Of a DNA stretch of 64,000 nucleotides, positions 1 through 8,324 are shown one piece after another (the first letter of the stretch is position 1; each line of letters starts with the position of its first letter). The translations under genes were made by a program, and so were the position numbers. The stretch spans positions 1,054,001 through 1,118,000 of the forward strand of contig NZ_CP075691.1 of NCBI RefSeq assembly GCF_020026305.1, in the 5' to 3' direction. Origin of the DNA: Streptomyces sp. 135. Its GTDB lineage: Bacteria > Actinomycetota > Actinomycetes > Streptomycetales > Streptomycetaceae. Under the pieces are notes generated by a model. The model was not told the DNA's origin. It was given only the letters and a program-made list of their open reading frames with translations, and did not search any database.

Positions 1-1723
1 AGAGGATGCCGATGGTGCGCCGGGCGGAGGCGTCCTTGTAGGCGCGGCGGCCCCAGGTGACGAACAGTATGAAGCCGAAGCCGATCAGCCAGGAGCCGAG
101 CGCCTGCGAGGTCTCGGCGGCGCCCTCCACGACGTCGGGCATGCCTTGCGCGGCCTGGGCGGGGACCTTCTCCGTGAACCACGCGCCGATGAGGGCGCCC
201 GCACCGAGCAGCAGGGTGACGGCGGCGATGATGCCGACGAGGAAGGGCGCCCGGTCGGTGAGCGCGGCACGCGCGCGTGTCCCCGCGATGCGGCGGGTGC
301 GGGTGGTGTCCTGGGGTTCGTCGGCGTAGTCGGCCGCCACCTTCGCCATCTCGCGGCGCTTGCGCTGGAGCGTGCGTACGCCGAACCACGCGCACAGCAC
401 GGCGACGACGACCAGGAGCGGCGGGATCACGGACGCCTGCCAGGTGAGCAGGACGGGCGGTCCGGGGATGGAGCCGTGGGTGCCGTCCAGCCAGTCGGAG
501 ACCCGCTGCGCGCCGCCGCCGGACATCACCCCGCCGAGGGCGCAGGACAGCATGGCGACGGCGGGGCCGCCGAGGCCGCGGATGACGGTGCGGGCGTCGG
601 GCGAGGTGCGGTACAGGGAGTGCGCGACCACCGCGAGGGCGATGACCAGCAGGCCCTGGACGAGCGCGATGCCGCCGAAGGACGCGTCACCCGGCAGCCT
701 GCCCTCGGAGCGCCAGCCGGCGCGTGTCCATCCCGCGTACACCAGGGTCAGCACGAGCACGGCCAGTGCGGCCAGTGGGAGTCTGCGCACGAGGGCGCGG
801 TCCAGCTTCCGGTCGAGCCTGCTCTCGCTGCGCCCCCTGCGGCACACCACCCACACCACCGCTACCGCGCCCACGCCGAGCGCGGCGTGCAGGCTCCAGC
901 CGAGGACGTCGAGGAGGACCGGGCCCCCGGCACGCCGGTCGTGGCGCGCGGCGGAGGCGCCGACCGCCGCGGCGACGGTGAGCAGGCCCGCCGCGGTGTG
1001 GGCGGCGCGCAGCCGGGCGACGAGGCGGCGGCCGTACCAGAAGCCGGGCCGGCCGAGCGCGGTGCGGCTCGTCTCCTCCTCGGGGTCGGGCTGGTGGGGC
1101 AGCGGCTGCTGGGACTCGTACGCGCTCCAGGTGCGGTGGGAGAGGTACCAGAGGAGGCCGGTGAGGGCGCTGGGCAGCAGGGCGGCGAGCGCGAGGCGGC
1201 GGCCGGGCTGCGACCACCAGCCGCCGTGGCCCGCGTCGTCGGTGGCGAGGAAGCCGAGCCAGGCGCGGTCGGCCGCGCACTCCGGGGTGCCCGCGCACTG
1301 CCAGGCCGTGAGGTCGAGAGCGACCTCACAGGCGGCGGCGACGAGCAGCACGGTGAGGGTGAGGCCGGTCAGCCGCACCAGGAGGCCGTAGGTGCGCACG
1401 AGGCGCCTGCGGTGGCGCGAGGTGGGGCGCATCCAGTGGGCGAGGTTGACGACCATGAAGGGCAGCAGCAGGAGCCACAGGGCGCGGGAGCCGTTGCCGG
1501 AGGTGAGGTTGCACCAGACGTACGCCTCGGGGACCGGTTTGCCGCGGTAGTCGTCGGGGCGCCGCTCGGCGTCGGCGTCCTCGGTGCGGCGGAAGACGGC
1601 CGCCGTGTCGTCGCCGGAGATCCGTACGGTCCGGGGATCGCCCAGCATCTGTTCCGGTGTGGTGCCCCCGACTCCATGGACCAGGAGTTCCAGGGCGGTC
1701 TCGTCCTGCGTCGCACGCTCCAC
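1..1723 (-). CDS. Large multi-pass membrane protein with N-terminal hydrolase-like motif (3' end outside window)
   Basis: The gene reads leftwards off the window edge, with 574 codons present and no stop. From GTG 1723 the protein begins with about 75 soluble residues containing LLVHGVGGTTPEQML; HG-x-GG is an oxyanion-type motif of alpha/beta-hydrolases. Long hydrophobic segments follow, the first being RALWLLLLPFMVVNLAHWM at about residues 80-98, and at least eight are recognisable in all. No nucleophile-elbow GxSxG is obvious in the visible part, so catalysis is not shown. Similar proteins are common and uncharacterised in Streptomyces as far as I recall. It is divergent from the DeoR regulator across 228 bp. 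Upstream of 1723 the frame has no further usual start codon for at least 15 codons. Confidence 0.8.
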   Translation of the reverse strand, partial: MERATQDETALELLVHGVGGTTPEQMLGDPRTVRISGDDTAAVFRRTEDADAERRPDDYRGKPVPEAYVWCNLTSGNGSRALWLLLLPFMVVNLAHWMRPTSRHRRRLVRTYGLLVRLTGLTLTVLLVAAACEVALDLTAWQCAGTPECAADRAWLGFLATDDAGHGGWWSQPGRRLALAALLPSALTGLLWYLSHRTWSAYESQQPLPHQPDPEEETSRTALGRPGFWYGRRLVARLRAAHTAAGLLTVAAAVGASAARHDRRAGGPVLLDVLGWSLHAALGVGAVAVVWVVCRRGRSESRLDRKLDRALVRRLPLAALAVLVLTLVYAGWTRAGWRSEGRLPGDASFGGIALVQGLLVIALAVVAHSLYRTSPDARTVIRGLGGPAVAMLSCALGGVMSGGGAQRVSDWLDGTHGSIPGPPVLLTWQASVIPPLLVVVAVLCAWFGVRTLQRKRREMAKVAADYADEPQDTTRTRRIAGTRARAALTDRAPFLVGIIAAVTLLLGAGALIGAWFTEKVPAQAAQGMPDVVEGAAETSQALGSWLIGFGFILFVTWGRRAYKDASARRTIGIL

Positions 1724-1951
1724 TGTTTTCGCTGCCCCCGAGATGTCGCGTTGCGTGGTGAGGGAAACAAGGATCTCGGGGCGCGGCTCGCCGCGCACCC
1801 CTCGTCACGTAATCTCCCCCTTCCGAGGCGTGCGTACCCGCGCGCGGGTGGTCGCACGGCTGTCAGTGGCGCGTGCGAGGATGAGGCTGTGCGCCGGTCG
1901 GGCGCGGCGGGTGTGACGAGGCAGGACGAGGCAGAAAGGCCGGGGCCGGGC

Positions 1952-2818
1952 GTGAGTGAGAATCAGAATCTTCTCGCCGAGCAGCGCCGTGCCCTGATTC
2001 TCGACGAGGTACGCCGCCGGGGCGGGGTCCGCGTCAATGAACTCACCCGGAAGCTGGGCGTGTCCGACATGACGGTGCGCCGTGATCTCGACGCGCTGGC
2101 CCGCCAGGGCGTCCTGGAGAAGGTCCACGGCGGCGCGGTGCCGGTCGTCGAGGCGAGCACGCACGAGCCCGGGTTCGAGGCGAAGTCGGGCCTGGAGCCG
2201 ACGGCCAAGGAGGACATCGCGCGCACCGCGGCGTCCCTGGTGACGCCGGGCTCGGCGATCGCGCTGTCCGGCGGCACGACGACGTACGCGCTGGCGCACC
2301 ATCTCCTGGACGTGCCGGATCTGACGGTGGTGACCAACTCGGTGCGGGTCGCGGACGTCTTCCACTCCGCGCAGCGCTCCTCCGGGCAGCGGCAGGGCGC
2401 GGCCACGGTCGTGCTGACCGGCGGGGTGCGCACGCCGTCGGACTCGCTGGTCGGTCCCGTCGCGGACCAGGCCATCGCCTCGCTCCACTTCGACGTGCTC
2501 TTCCTCGGTGTGCACGGCATATCGCCGCAGGCCGGTCTGTCGACGCCGAATCTGGCCGAGGCGGAGACGAACCGGCGCCTGGTGCGGTCGGCGCGCCGTG
2601 TGGTCGTCGTCGCCGACCACACCAAGTGGGGCACGGTGGGCCTGAGTTCGTTCGCGACGCTCTCGCAGGTCGACACGCTGGTGACGGACGCGGGGCTGCC
2701 CGCTGAGGCGCGTGCGGAGATCTCCGAGCATCTGCACCGGCTCGTGGTGGCGGGTGAGGACGAGCGGGAGGGCGACGACGGCTCTCCGGACGACCGCGAG
2801 GACTCCGCAGACATCTGA
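1952..2818 (+). CDS. DeoR/GlpR-family transcriptional repressor
   Basis: This 288-residue protein has the family layout. An N-terminal DeoR winged helix-turn-helix covers about residues 1-60 (VRVNELTRKLGVSDMTVRRDL, of which SDMTVRRDL is the recognition helix). A sugar-phosphate sensor domain follows with the typical SGGTTTYALA and VVVADHTKWG signatures. DeoR repressors are cytoplasmic and usually answer to phosphorylated sugars or related metabolites. I chose GTG 1952 (protein VSENQNLLAEQRR) because the family homology begins there; the frame stays open far upstream, but that extension has no protein-like character. The gene is divergent from the membrane protein at 1-1723, which is a possible target. 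The acidic C-terminal tail (about residues 268-288) is not conserved in character. Confidence 0.93.
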   Translation: MSENQNLLAEQRRALILDEVRRRGGVRVNELTRKLGVSDMTVRRDLDALARQGVLEKVHGGAVPVVEASTHEPGFEAKSGLEPTAKEDIARTAASLVTPGSAIALSGGTTTYALAHHLLDVPDLTVVTNSVRVADVFHSAQRSSGQRQGAATVVLTGGVRTPSDSLVGPVADQAIASLHFDVLFLGVHGISPQAGLSTPNLAEAETNRRLVRSARRVVVVADHTKWGTVGLSSFATLSQVDTLVTDAGLPAEARAEISEHLHRLVVAGEDEREGDDGSPDDREDSADI

Positions 2819-2878
2819 CGGACCGCCAGCTATGGTGTCGGTGCCCGGTCAACCGTCTTACTCCGCTGGGGGGGCAGA

Positions 2879-3382
2879 GTGCGAGCACGCCGACTGAGCC
2901 CCGTGGGGCTCGACTTCATCGAGTCCGCCGCGCTACGTCATGTCTTCACGCGTGAGGTGAGCGCCCCGCCCGAAGCGGTCTACCGCGCTCTCGCCCACGA
3001 CTTGGCGGGCTGGCCCACCTGGTTCACGGCGGTCACGCAGTGCCGCCCGACCGACGGGGGCAAGGGCCGCGATGTCCGGCTCAAGGGCGGCACGAGCTTT
3101 CGGGAGACGATCATCGCGGCCGATGAACCGGAGCGGTACGCCTACCGAGTCGACGTCACGAACGCGCCGGGGCCGCGTGCCCTCGTGGAGGAGTGGCGGC
3201 TCACCCCGGCCGGGACCGGCACCCGCGTGCGGTGGACGCTCGCCGCGGACGGCGCACCGCCCTTCCGCCTCGTGCTGAAGCTGAGCCGCGCGGGCCTCGG
3301 CCGGGCCTTCCGCGACGCGGTGACGGCACTGGACCGGCGCCTCATGGCGGCCACGGGACAGCGGCCGCCGGGGGGCGGGTGA
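2879..3382 (+). CDS. SRPBCC (START/Bet v1-like) family protein
   Basis: A 167-residue protein starting at GTG 2879, preceded by the G-rich ribosome site GGGGGGCAGA. It has the polyketide-cyclase/START-like pattern: an opening strand FTREVSAPPEAVYRAL, then DLAGWPTWF, a central antiparallel sheet (YRVDV, VEEWRLTPAGTGTRVRW) and a long C-terminal helix with RAFRDAVTALDRRL. Such proteins bind hydrophobic ligands in a helix-grip cavity. The substrate cannot be predicted here, and polyketide-cyclase activity is not implied. The gene is convergent with the cds1-like gene, their stop codons being 28 bp apart. Confidence 0.85.
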   Translation: MRARRLSPVGLDFIESAALRHVFTREVSAPPEAVYRALAHDLAGWPTWFTAVTQCRPTDGGKGRDVRLKGGTSFRETIIAADEPERYAYRVDVTNAPGPRALVEEWRLTPAGTGTRVRWTLAADGAPPFRLVLKLSRAGLGRAFRDAVTALDRRLMAATGQRPPGGG

Positions 3383-3410
3383 CGGCTCGCGAGGCGGCCG
3401 CCGCCGAGGG

Positions 3411-4553
3411 TTACGCCGAGCGCCGGGGCCATTCGCCCGTGGCGAGCAGGGTGTTGATCGCCTCCGTGTAGGGCGCGATGTCCAGGCCCTGTTCGGCCAG
3501 CCACGCGTCGGAGTAGTACTTGTCCAGATAGCGGTCGCCCGGGTCGCAGATCAGCGTGACCACGCTGCCCGTGCGGCCCACGGCCACCATCTCGGCGACG
3601 ATCTTCAGGGCGCTCCACAGGCCGGTGCCCGTGGAGCCGCCCGCCTTGCGGCCGATGGCCTGCTCCAGTGCGCGCACGGCGGCCACGGACGCCGCGTCCG
3701 GCACCTTCATCATGCGGTCGATCGCCCCGGGCACGAAGCTCGGCTCCATGCGGGGGCGGCCGATGCCCTCGATGCGCGAGCCGCAGTCGCTCGTCGCGTC
3801 CGGGTCGTTCTTCGTCCAGCCGTCGAAGAAACAGGAGTTCTCCGGGTCGGCGACGCAGATGCGGGTGTCGTGCTGCATGTAGTGGACGTAGCGCGCGATG
3901 GTCGCCGAGGTGCCGCCGGTGCCCGCGGTCGCGACGATCCACGCGGGCTCGGGGTAGCGCTCCAGCCTGAGCTGCTGGTAGATCGACTCGGCGATGTTGT
4001 TGTTGCCGCGCCAGTCGGTGGCCCGCTCCGCGTACGTGAACTGGTCCATGTAGTGGCCGCCGGTCTCGACGGCGAGGGCGGCCGACTCCGCGTACATGGT
4101 GCGCGGGTCGTCCACGAAGTGGCATCGGCCGCCGTGGAATTCGATCAGGCGGATCTTCTCGGCGCTCGTCGTGCGCGGCATCACCGCGACGAAGGGCACG
4201 CCGGTCAGTTTCGCGAAGTACGCCTCGGAGACGGCCGTGGAGCCGCTGGAGGCCTCGATGACCGGGCGTCCTGGCCTGATCCAGCCGTTGCACAGGCCGT
4301 AGAGGAAGAGGGAGCGCGCGAGGCGGTGCTTGAGGCTGCCGGTCGGGTGCGTCGACTCGTCCTTCAGGTACAGGTCGATGCCCCAGTGCTCGGGGAGCGG
4401 GAAGCGCAGCAGGTGGGTGTCGGCCGAGCGGTTGGCGTCGGCCTGGACCTTGCGGACGGCTTCTTTGAGCCAGGCGCGGTACTCGTCGTCACTGTGGTCG
4501 ACGTCGAGCGTGGGCATCGGCTGGTCGGCTCGATCCTGCTGTGTGGTGCTCAC
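3411..4553 (-). CDS. cds1: PLP-dependent cysteine desulfhydrase, Cds1 type
   Basis: A 380-residue member of the cysteine synthase fold (fold-type II PLP enzymes). The PLP-lysine motif appears as [20 protein letters not shown], followed by [25 protein letters not shown] and the phosphate loop GTGGTS. These are the signatures of mycobacterial Cds1 (Rv3684 family), which converts L-cysteine to pyruvate, ammonia and sulfide rather than making cysteine. The start is GTG 4553, with AAGGAG seven bases upstream. Sulfide from this enzyme is linked in mycobacteria to respiration and redox balance; that role here is inference. The residue at the PLP lysine position is intact. A 6-bp inverted repeat (4650-4668) lies about 100 bp upstream. 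Confidence 0.9.
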   Translation of the reverse strand: MSTTQQDRADQPMPTLDVDHSDDEYRAWLKEAVRKVQADANRSADTHLLRFPLPEHWGIDLYLKDESTHPTGSLKHRLARSLFLYGLCNGWIRPGRPVIEASSGSTAVSEAYFAKLTGVPFVAVMPRTTSAEKIRLIEFHGGRCHFVDDPRTMYAESAALAVETGGHYMDQFTYAERATDWRGNNNIAESIYQQLRLERYPEPAWIVATAGTGGTSATIARYVHYMQHDTRICVADPENSCFFDGWTKNDPDATSDCGSRIEGIGRPRMEPSFVPGAIDRMMKVPDAASVAAVRALEQAIGRKAGGSTGTGLWSALKIVAEMVAVGRTGSVVTLICDPGDRYLDKYYSDAWLAEQGLDIAPYTEAINTLLATGEWPRRSA

Positions 4554-4858
4554 CGCGGGGCTCCTTCGCGTCGTGCCGGACGCGATTCGACGCGGCCGTA
4601 CCCCTCGATCTTAAACACCCCCCGCACGCTCCCCACCTGCATAAACACACCTTTGGGCATCTCAAAGGCACTGCTGGCGCAGTGGCCGGTCAAGCCCTGC
4701 GACGCAGCATGTGGGGGCGCGTGGACGCTCCGGTCCGACGTCTCCATGCGCACTGGTGCTCCACGCCCGGCGCGTGCAGACTGCACCGCACGGGGCACCT
4801 GTCCTCCCGTACGGAGCGACATCACACATCACCGAAGCGCACAAGGGGGCGGAGCGTC
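4554..4858. other. Intergenic region between divergent genes
   Basis: 305 bp between the divergent cds1-like gene and the small gene at 4859. I find no convincing coding frame. It holds an inverted repeat CCTTTG-N7-CAAAGG at 4650-4668, the only symmetric element I noticed, and a short AT-richer patch (4612-4660) that could hold the cds1 promoter. Nothing else is assignable. Confidence 0.4.
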
Positions 4859-5188
4859 ATGGCGGAGCCGGAGTTCACGGCCACGGGCGTGCGGATCGGG
4901 CGGCGCTTGCGCTCCCTCACCCGGGCCGGGCAGGTCCGAATCGCCGACGGCAGGCTGGAGTTGCTCACCAGTTACGGCACAGAGATCGACAGCGCCCCGG
5001 TGCAGGCGGTGCGCACGGGCAAGCCGTGGTTCGCCACCGAGGACCGGGCGCTGGCCGAGGTGAACGGCCGCCGGTACAGCCTCACCCTCGGCGAGCGTGA
5101 ACCGGGCCCCGGCCAGGGCGGACCGCCGACCGTGCGCAGGTTCATCGAGGCCGTGGGCAGGGCCGCGGAACGCCGTCGGCGCGGTTGA
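4859..5188 (+). CDS. Small conserved hypothetical protein
   Basis: A 109-residue protein starting at ATG 4859 behind AGGGGGCGGAG. The sequence begins MAEPEFTATGVRIGRRLRSL and is charged and soluble, with no signal peptide, membrane segment or known motif. It contains a strand-rich centre (VRIADGRLELLTSYGTEID) and a basic C-terminus ending RRRRG. I recall similar short proteins in Streptomyces but cannot assign a function. Codon usage fits the surroundings (GC at third positions), supporting a real gene. The following gene is separated by 201 bp. Confidence 0.7.
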   Translation: MAEPEFTATGVRIGRRLRSLTRAGQVRIADGRLELLTSYGTEIDSAPVQAVRTGKPWFATEDRALAEVNGRRYSLTLGEREPGPGQGGPPTVRRFIEAVGRAAERRRRG

Positions 5189-5389
5189 ACGGCGGGAGGC
5201 GCGGCACGACGCGCGAGTTGCACGCCCGCACCCCCTGGGTCACTCTGGTCTCACATCACTCTGGGTTTACCGGCGATGACGCTGAAGAACCAGCCCGCCG
5301 CCGGCCACGCAGCAGGCGGCAGACCACGCGGCCCCCTGCTCGATCCGAACGTCGTCTTCTTCCGGACCTCAATTCGGGGAGTCGCAGCC

Positions 5390-5863
5390 GTGATCAGCCA
5401 ACAAAGCAGGCATTGCACGGTGGAGCTCCAGGCTCTGCCGTCGCGGATCCGCCAGGTCCGCAGAATCGTCTCTGCGCAGTTGCGCTACTGGCATCTCGAT
5501 CCCTTGATAGACCAGGCCGCCCTCGGCGTGACGGAGTTGCTCAGCAACGTCCATCGGCATGCCGAGCCGGACAAGGAGTGCACCGTGGAGATCGAGCTGC
5601 TGCTCGACCGCCTCACGGTCTCCGTCCACGACCACGATCCGAGGCTTCCCGAGGTCCACGACGCCGATGCCTTCGCCACCTGCGGCCGCGGCCTCGCGAT
5701 GGTCGCGGCGGTGAGCGAGAGCTGGGGCGTGCGCCCGCAGGGCGACGCCGGGAAGACGGTGTGGTTCACGCTTCCCGCGCCCTCGCCCACCGCGACCGTG
5801 CCGTCGTACCCCGTGTACGGGGCGGCCGTGAAGACTCCCGCCCGGTCGGCCGTTGTCGGCTGA
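5390..5863 (+). CDS. RsbW/SpoIIAB-like ATP-binding (HATPase_c) regulator
   Basis: A 157-residue stand-alone GHKL ATPase domain of the anti-sigma-factor type. It has the N-box LGVTELLSNVHRHA, a G1-like segment VHDHDPRLP and a G2-like GRGLAMV; the C-terminal tail is proline-rich. Such proteins either phosphorylate STAS-domain antagonists or sequester sigma factors. I prefer GTG 5390 because GGGGAG lies eight bases upstream and homology begins at VISQQSRHCTVELQ; the open frame extends to an ATG at 5276, but that segment looks non-coding. No sigma factor is adjacent. Possible partners in the window are the STAS proteins at 30410 and 57719. Confidence 0.87.
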   Translation: MISQQSRHCTVELQALPSRIRQVRRIVSAQLRYWHLDPLIDQAALGVTELLSNVHRHAEPDKECTVEIELLLDRLTVSVHDHDPRLPEVHDADAFATCGRGLAMVAAVSESWGVRPQGDAGKTVWFTLPAPSPTATVPSYPVYGAAVKTPARSAVVG

Positions 5864-6096
5864 CCGGGCGGTGACCGTCCGCCGCGGCCCCACTCGGCGG
5901 CGACGGCCCGCGGCACATCGAGGCGCGCCGCCCGCCGAGCGGGCGCGACCCCGCCGAGGCTCCCGCGGCCGGGTCCACCGGAGCGGCTACCGCGAGCCGC
6001 GTCGGCGGCCGGAGAACACGAGAGCGCCGCCTGACGCGCCGTCGGCCAGCTTGACCAGCTTTGGCCTTGGCGAACAGGGGCCGCTCCGTCGATTTC

Positions 6097-6116
6097 TGTA
6101 CCTACTAGTATGTACA
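6097..6116. promoter_or_regulatory. Palindromic operator of the TetR gene
   Basis: TGTACCTACTAGTATGTACA is a 20-bp inverted repeat, symmetric except for one base pair (the sixth position of each arm). It ends eight bases before the tetR start codon at 6125. Its size and position fit an autoregulatory TetR site. It also contains a TAGTAT hexamer at 6106-6111 that could be the -10 box, so bound repressor would cover the promoter. Confidence 0.75.
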
Positions 6117-6124
6117 CTACCCGC

Positions 6125-6715
6125 ATGAGCACTCCGGAGCGTCTGATCGAGTCCACTCGCGAGCTGCTGTGGGAGCGGGGCTACGTCGGCACGAGTCCCA
6201 AGGCGATCCAGCAGCACGCGGGCGCGGGGCAGGGCAGTATGTACCACCACTTCGCGGGCAAACCCGACCTCGCGCTCGCCGCGATCCGGCGTACGGCCGA
6301 GGAGATGCGGGCCACGGCGGAGGCGGTGCTCGGCGGCTCCGGATCGGCGTACGCGCGCGTGGAGGCGTATCTCCTGCGCGAACGCGACGTGTTGAAGGGC
6401 TGCCCGGTCGGGCGGCTCACGATGGACCCGGACGTGATCGCCAGCGACGAGCTGCGCGCGCCCGTCACCGAGACCCTCGACTGGCTGCGCGACCGCCTCG
6501 CCGGGATTCTCGAAGAGGGCATCGCCCGGGGCGAGTTCATGGCATCGCTCGACCCTCGGGAGGTCGCCTCGGCGATCGTCGCGACGGTGCAGGGGGGTTA
6601 CGTCCTGGCCCGCTCGTCCGGCGCACCGGCCGCCTTCGACACGGCGGTGCGCGGCCTGCTCGCCCTCCTCGGCGCCTGCGCGGCCACCCCCTCCCGCGCC
6701 GACTCGGCCAACTGA
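6125..6715 (+). CDS. TetR/AcrR-family transcriptional repressor
   Basis: A 196-residue TetR regulator. The N-terminal helix-turn-helix spans about residues 5-50 (TSPKAIQQHAGAGQGSMYHHF) and is followed by an all-helical ligand domain with a single C-terminal-half cysteine (KGCPVGRL). I chose ATG 6125; an in-frame ATG at 6110 lies inside the palindrome and has no ribosome site. No Shine-Dalgarno precedes 6125 either, so a leaderless transcript from the TAGTAT box is likely (inference). The DUF4865 and phosphotriesterase-like genes follow in the same direction with short gaps, so all three probably form one autoregulated unit whose inducer may be the enzyme's substrate. Confidence 0.92.
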   Translation: MSTPERLIESTRELLWERGYVGTSPKAIQQHAGAGQGSMYHHFAGKPDLALAAIRRTAEEMRATAEAVLGGSGSAYARVEAYLLRERDVLKGCPVGRLTMDPDVIASDELRAPVTETLDWLRDRLAGILEEGIARGEFMASLDPREVASAIVATVQGGYVLARSSGAPAAFDTAVRGLLALLGACAATPSRADSAN

Positions 6716-6738
6716 GCCTGCCACCAGGGGAGTACGCG

Positions 6739-7323
6739 ATGCATGCCATGCAGTACGAGATCACACTGCCCGCCGATTACGACATGGGCGTCATCCGCGA
6801 CCGGGTCGCGTCGAAGGGCCACCTCCTCGACGCGTACGCCGGTCTCGGCTTCAAGGCCTACCTGATGCGCGAGCGCGACAGGGACAGTTCGCCCGTCAAC
6901 CAATACGCGCCCTTCTATCTCTGGAACACCGCCGCGGGCATGAACTCCTTCCTCTGGGGTCCCGGGTTCCAGGGTCTCGCCCGGGGTTTCGGCCGCCCTG
7001 CCGTGCGGCACTGGCCGGTCCTCGCGTACGAGGATCAGGCCGCGCCGGGGAGCACCGCGAGGGCTGCGGTATGCCGCCGCCGGGAAATCCCCGAGGCGGC
7101 CGACCTGCCGCACCTGGCGGAGGAACTGGCCGTACCTGCGCGGAAGTTGACGGTTGAGGAAGGCGCGGTGAGCGCGTTGACCGCCGTCGACCCGCGTACC
7201 TGGGAAGCGGTGCACTTCTCGCTCTGGGAGCACGAGGCGCCCGAGGGTCTCGGCGACGTCTTCCAGGTGCTGCACCTGTCGACACCCGAGCGCGAGAAGC
7301 TGAGGAACGGACGGCAGTGGTGA
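6739..7323 (+). CDS. DUF4865 family protein
   Basis: A 194-residue protein starting at ATG 6739 with GGGGAG eight bases upstream; ATG 6748 is a possible alternative. It begins MHAMQYEITLPADYDMGVIR and contains the family-typical VNQYAPFYLWNTAAGMNSFL and WGPGFQGLARGFGRP. The N-terminal half resembles mono-oxygenase-like ferredoxin-fold proteins, but no catalytic function is established for the family. DUF4865 genes are often found beside TetR regulators, as here. The stop codon overlaps the start of the phosphotriesterase-like gene (GTGGTGA), implying translational coupling and a shared pathway. Confidence 0.85.
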   Translation: MHAMQYEITLPADYDMGVIRDRVASKGHLLDAYAGLGFKAYLMRERDRDSSPVNQYAPFYLWNTAAGMNSFLWGPGFQGLARGFGRPAVRHWPVLAYEDQAAPGSTARAAVCRRREIPEAADLPHLAEELAVPARKLTVEEGAVSALTAVDPRTWEAVHFSLWEHEAPEGLGDVFQVLHLSTPEREKLRNGRQW

Positions 7324-8285
7324 CCGCACACCCAGCGGAGACGGCGAGCAGCGCAGGCCCCGCGGCGCACAGGGTCCGCACCGTCCTCGGCGACATCGCC
7401 CCGGAGCGTCTCGGGGTCTGCGACGCCCACGACCACCTCTTCCTGCGCAGCCCCCAACTGCCGGGCCAGGAGCTGGACTCCGTACAGGCCGCGGCGGACG
7501 AACTGGCGGCGTTCCGCGCGGCGGGCGGGCGAAGCGTCGTGCAGTGGACGCCGCACGGCATGGGCAGGCAGGCGGGGCGGCTGCCGGAGCTGTCCGGGGC
7601 GGCGGGCGTCCACGTCGTCGCCGCGACGGGGCTGCACCAAGCCGTGCATTACGCCCCGGAGTCGCTGGAGCGGCTCCGGGCGGAGGGCCTCGCTGGAGTG
7701 TTCGTCCGTGAACTCACCGAAGGCATCGGGCACTCCGGTGTGCGGGCCGGGCTGATCAAGGTCGCGGGCGGCTTCCACGGTCTCGACGCCCACGCCCGCT
7801 GGACGATGGCCGCCGCGGCCGAGGCCCACCGTGCGACGGGCGCGCCGATCGCCGTCCACCTGGAACTGGGCACCGCGGCGCTGGACGTACTCGACCTGCT
7901 CTGCGGGGAGTCGGACGTGCCCGCGCACCGGGTGATCCTCGGCCACCTGAACCGCTCCCCCGACCTCGCCGTCCACCGCAAGGCCGCCGAGGCGGGTGCC
8001 TTCCTGGCCTTCGACGGGCCGTCCCGCGCCCATCACGCCACGGACTGGCGCATGCCGGACGCGGTGCGCTCGCTGGCCGACGCGGGCTTCGGCGACCGTC
8101 TGCTGCTCGGCGGCGACACCACCACGGCGGGCGCGCGTTCGGTGCGGGGCGGTCCCGGCATGCCCCATCTGCTGCGCGGGGTGCGTTCTCGGCTCGAACT
8201 CGCCCTGGGTGAGGGCGTGGGTGCGGAGTTGGCGGAGCGGATGCTGACGGTCAACGCGGGGCAGGCGTTCGCGGTGGAGTGGTAG
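7317..8285 (+). CDS. Phosphotriesterase-family metal-dependent hydrolase
   Basis: A 322-residue amidohydrolase-superfamily protein of the phosphotriesterase branch. Metal ligands are recognisable in order: DAHDHLF near the N-terminus (HxH), the lysine in GLIKVAGG that is normally carboxylated, the histidine of IAVHLELG, the histidine of ILGHLNRSPD and the aspartate of LLGGDTTTA. Most homologues with known activity hydrolyse lactones or phosphotriesters; the substrate here is unknown. The start is GTG 7317 or GTG 7320, overlapping the DUF4865 stop by 4-7 bases. The co-transcribed TetR and DUF4865 proteins suggest inducible turnover of a small organic ligand. Confidence 0.88.
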   Translation: MVTAHPAETASSAGPAAHRVRTVLGDIAPERLGVCDAHDHLFLRSPQLPGQELDSVQAAADELAAFRAAGGRSVVQWTPHGMGRQAGRLPELSGAAGVHVVAATGLHQAVHYAPESLERLRAEGLAGVFVRELTEGIGHSGVRAGLIKVAGGFHGLDAHARWTMAAAAEAHRATGAPIAVHLELGTAALDVLDLLCGESDVPAHRVILGHLNRSPDLAVHRKAAEAGAFLAFDGPSRAHHATDWRMPDAVRSLADAGFGDRLLLGGDTTTAGARSVRGGPGMPHLLRGVRSRLELALGEGVGAELAERMLTVNAGQAFAVEW

Positions 8286-8324
8286 GCCCGGGAACGACGC
8301 CCGGACCCACGGGCCCCCGGCCTC

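Noticed and set aside
146..1951. Upstream extension of the DeoR protein to about 890 residues
   Set aside because: The extension is antisense to the membrane protein gene and low in protein-like character. DeoR homology and a sensible start are at 1952.
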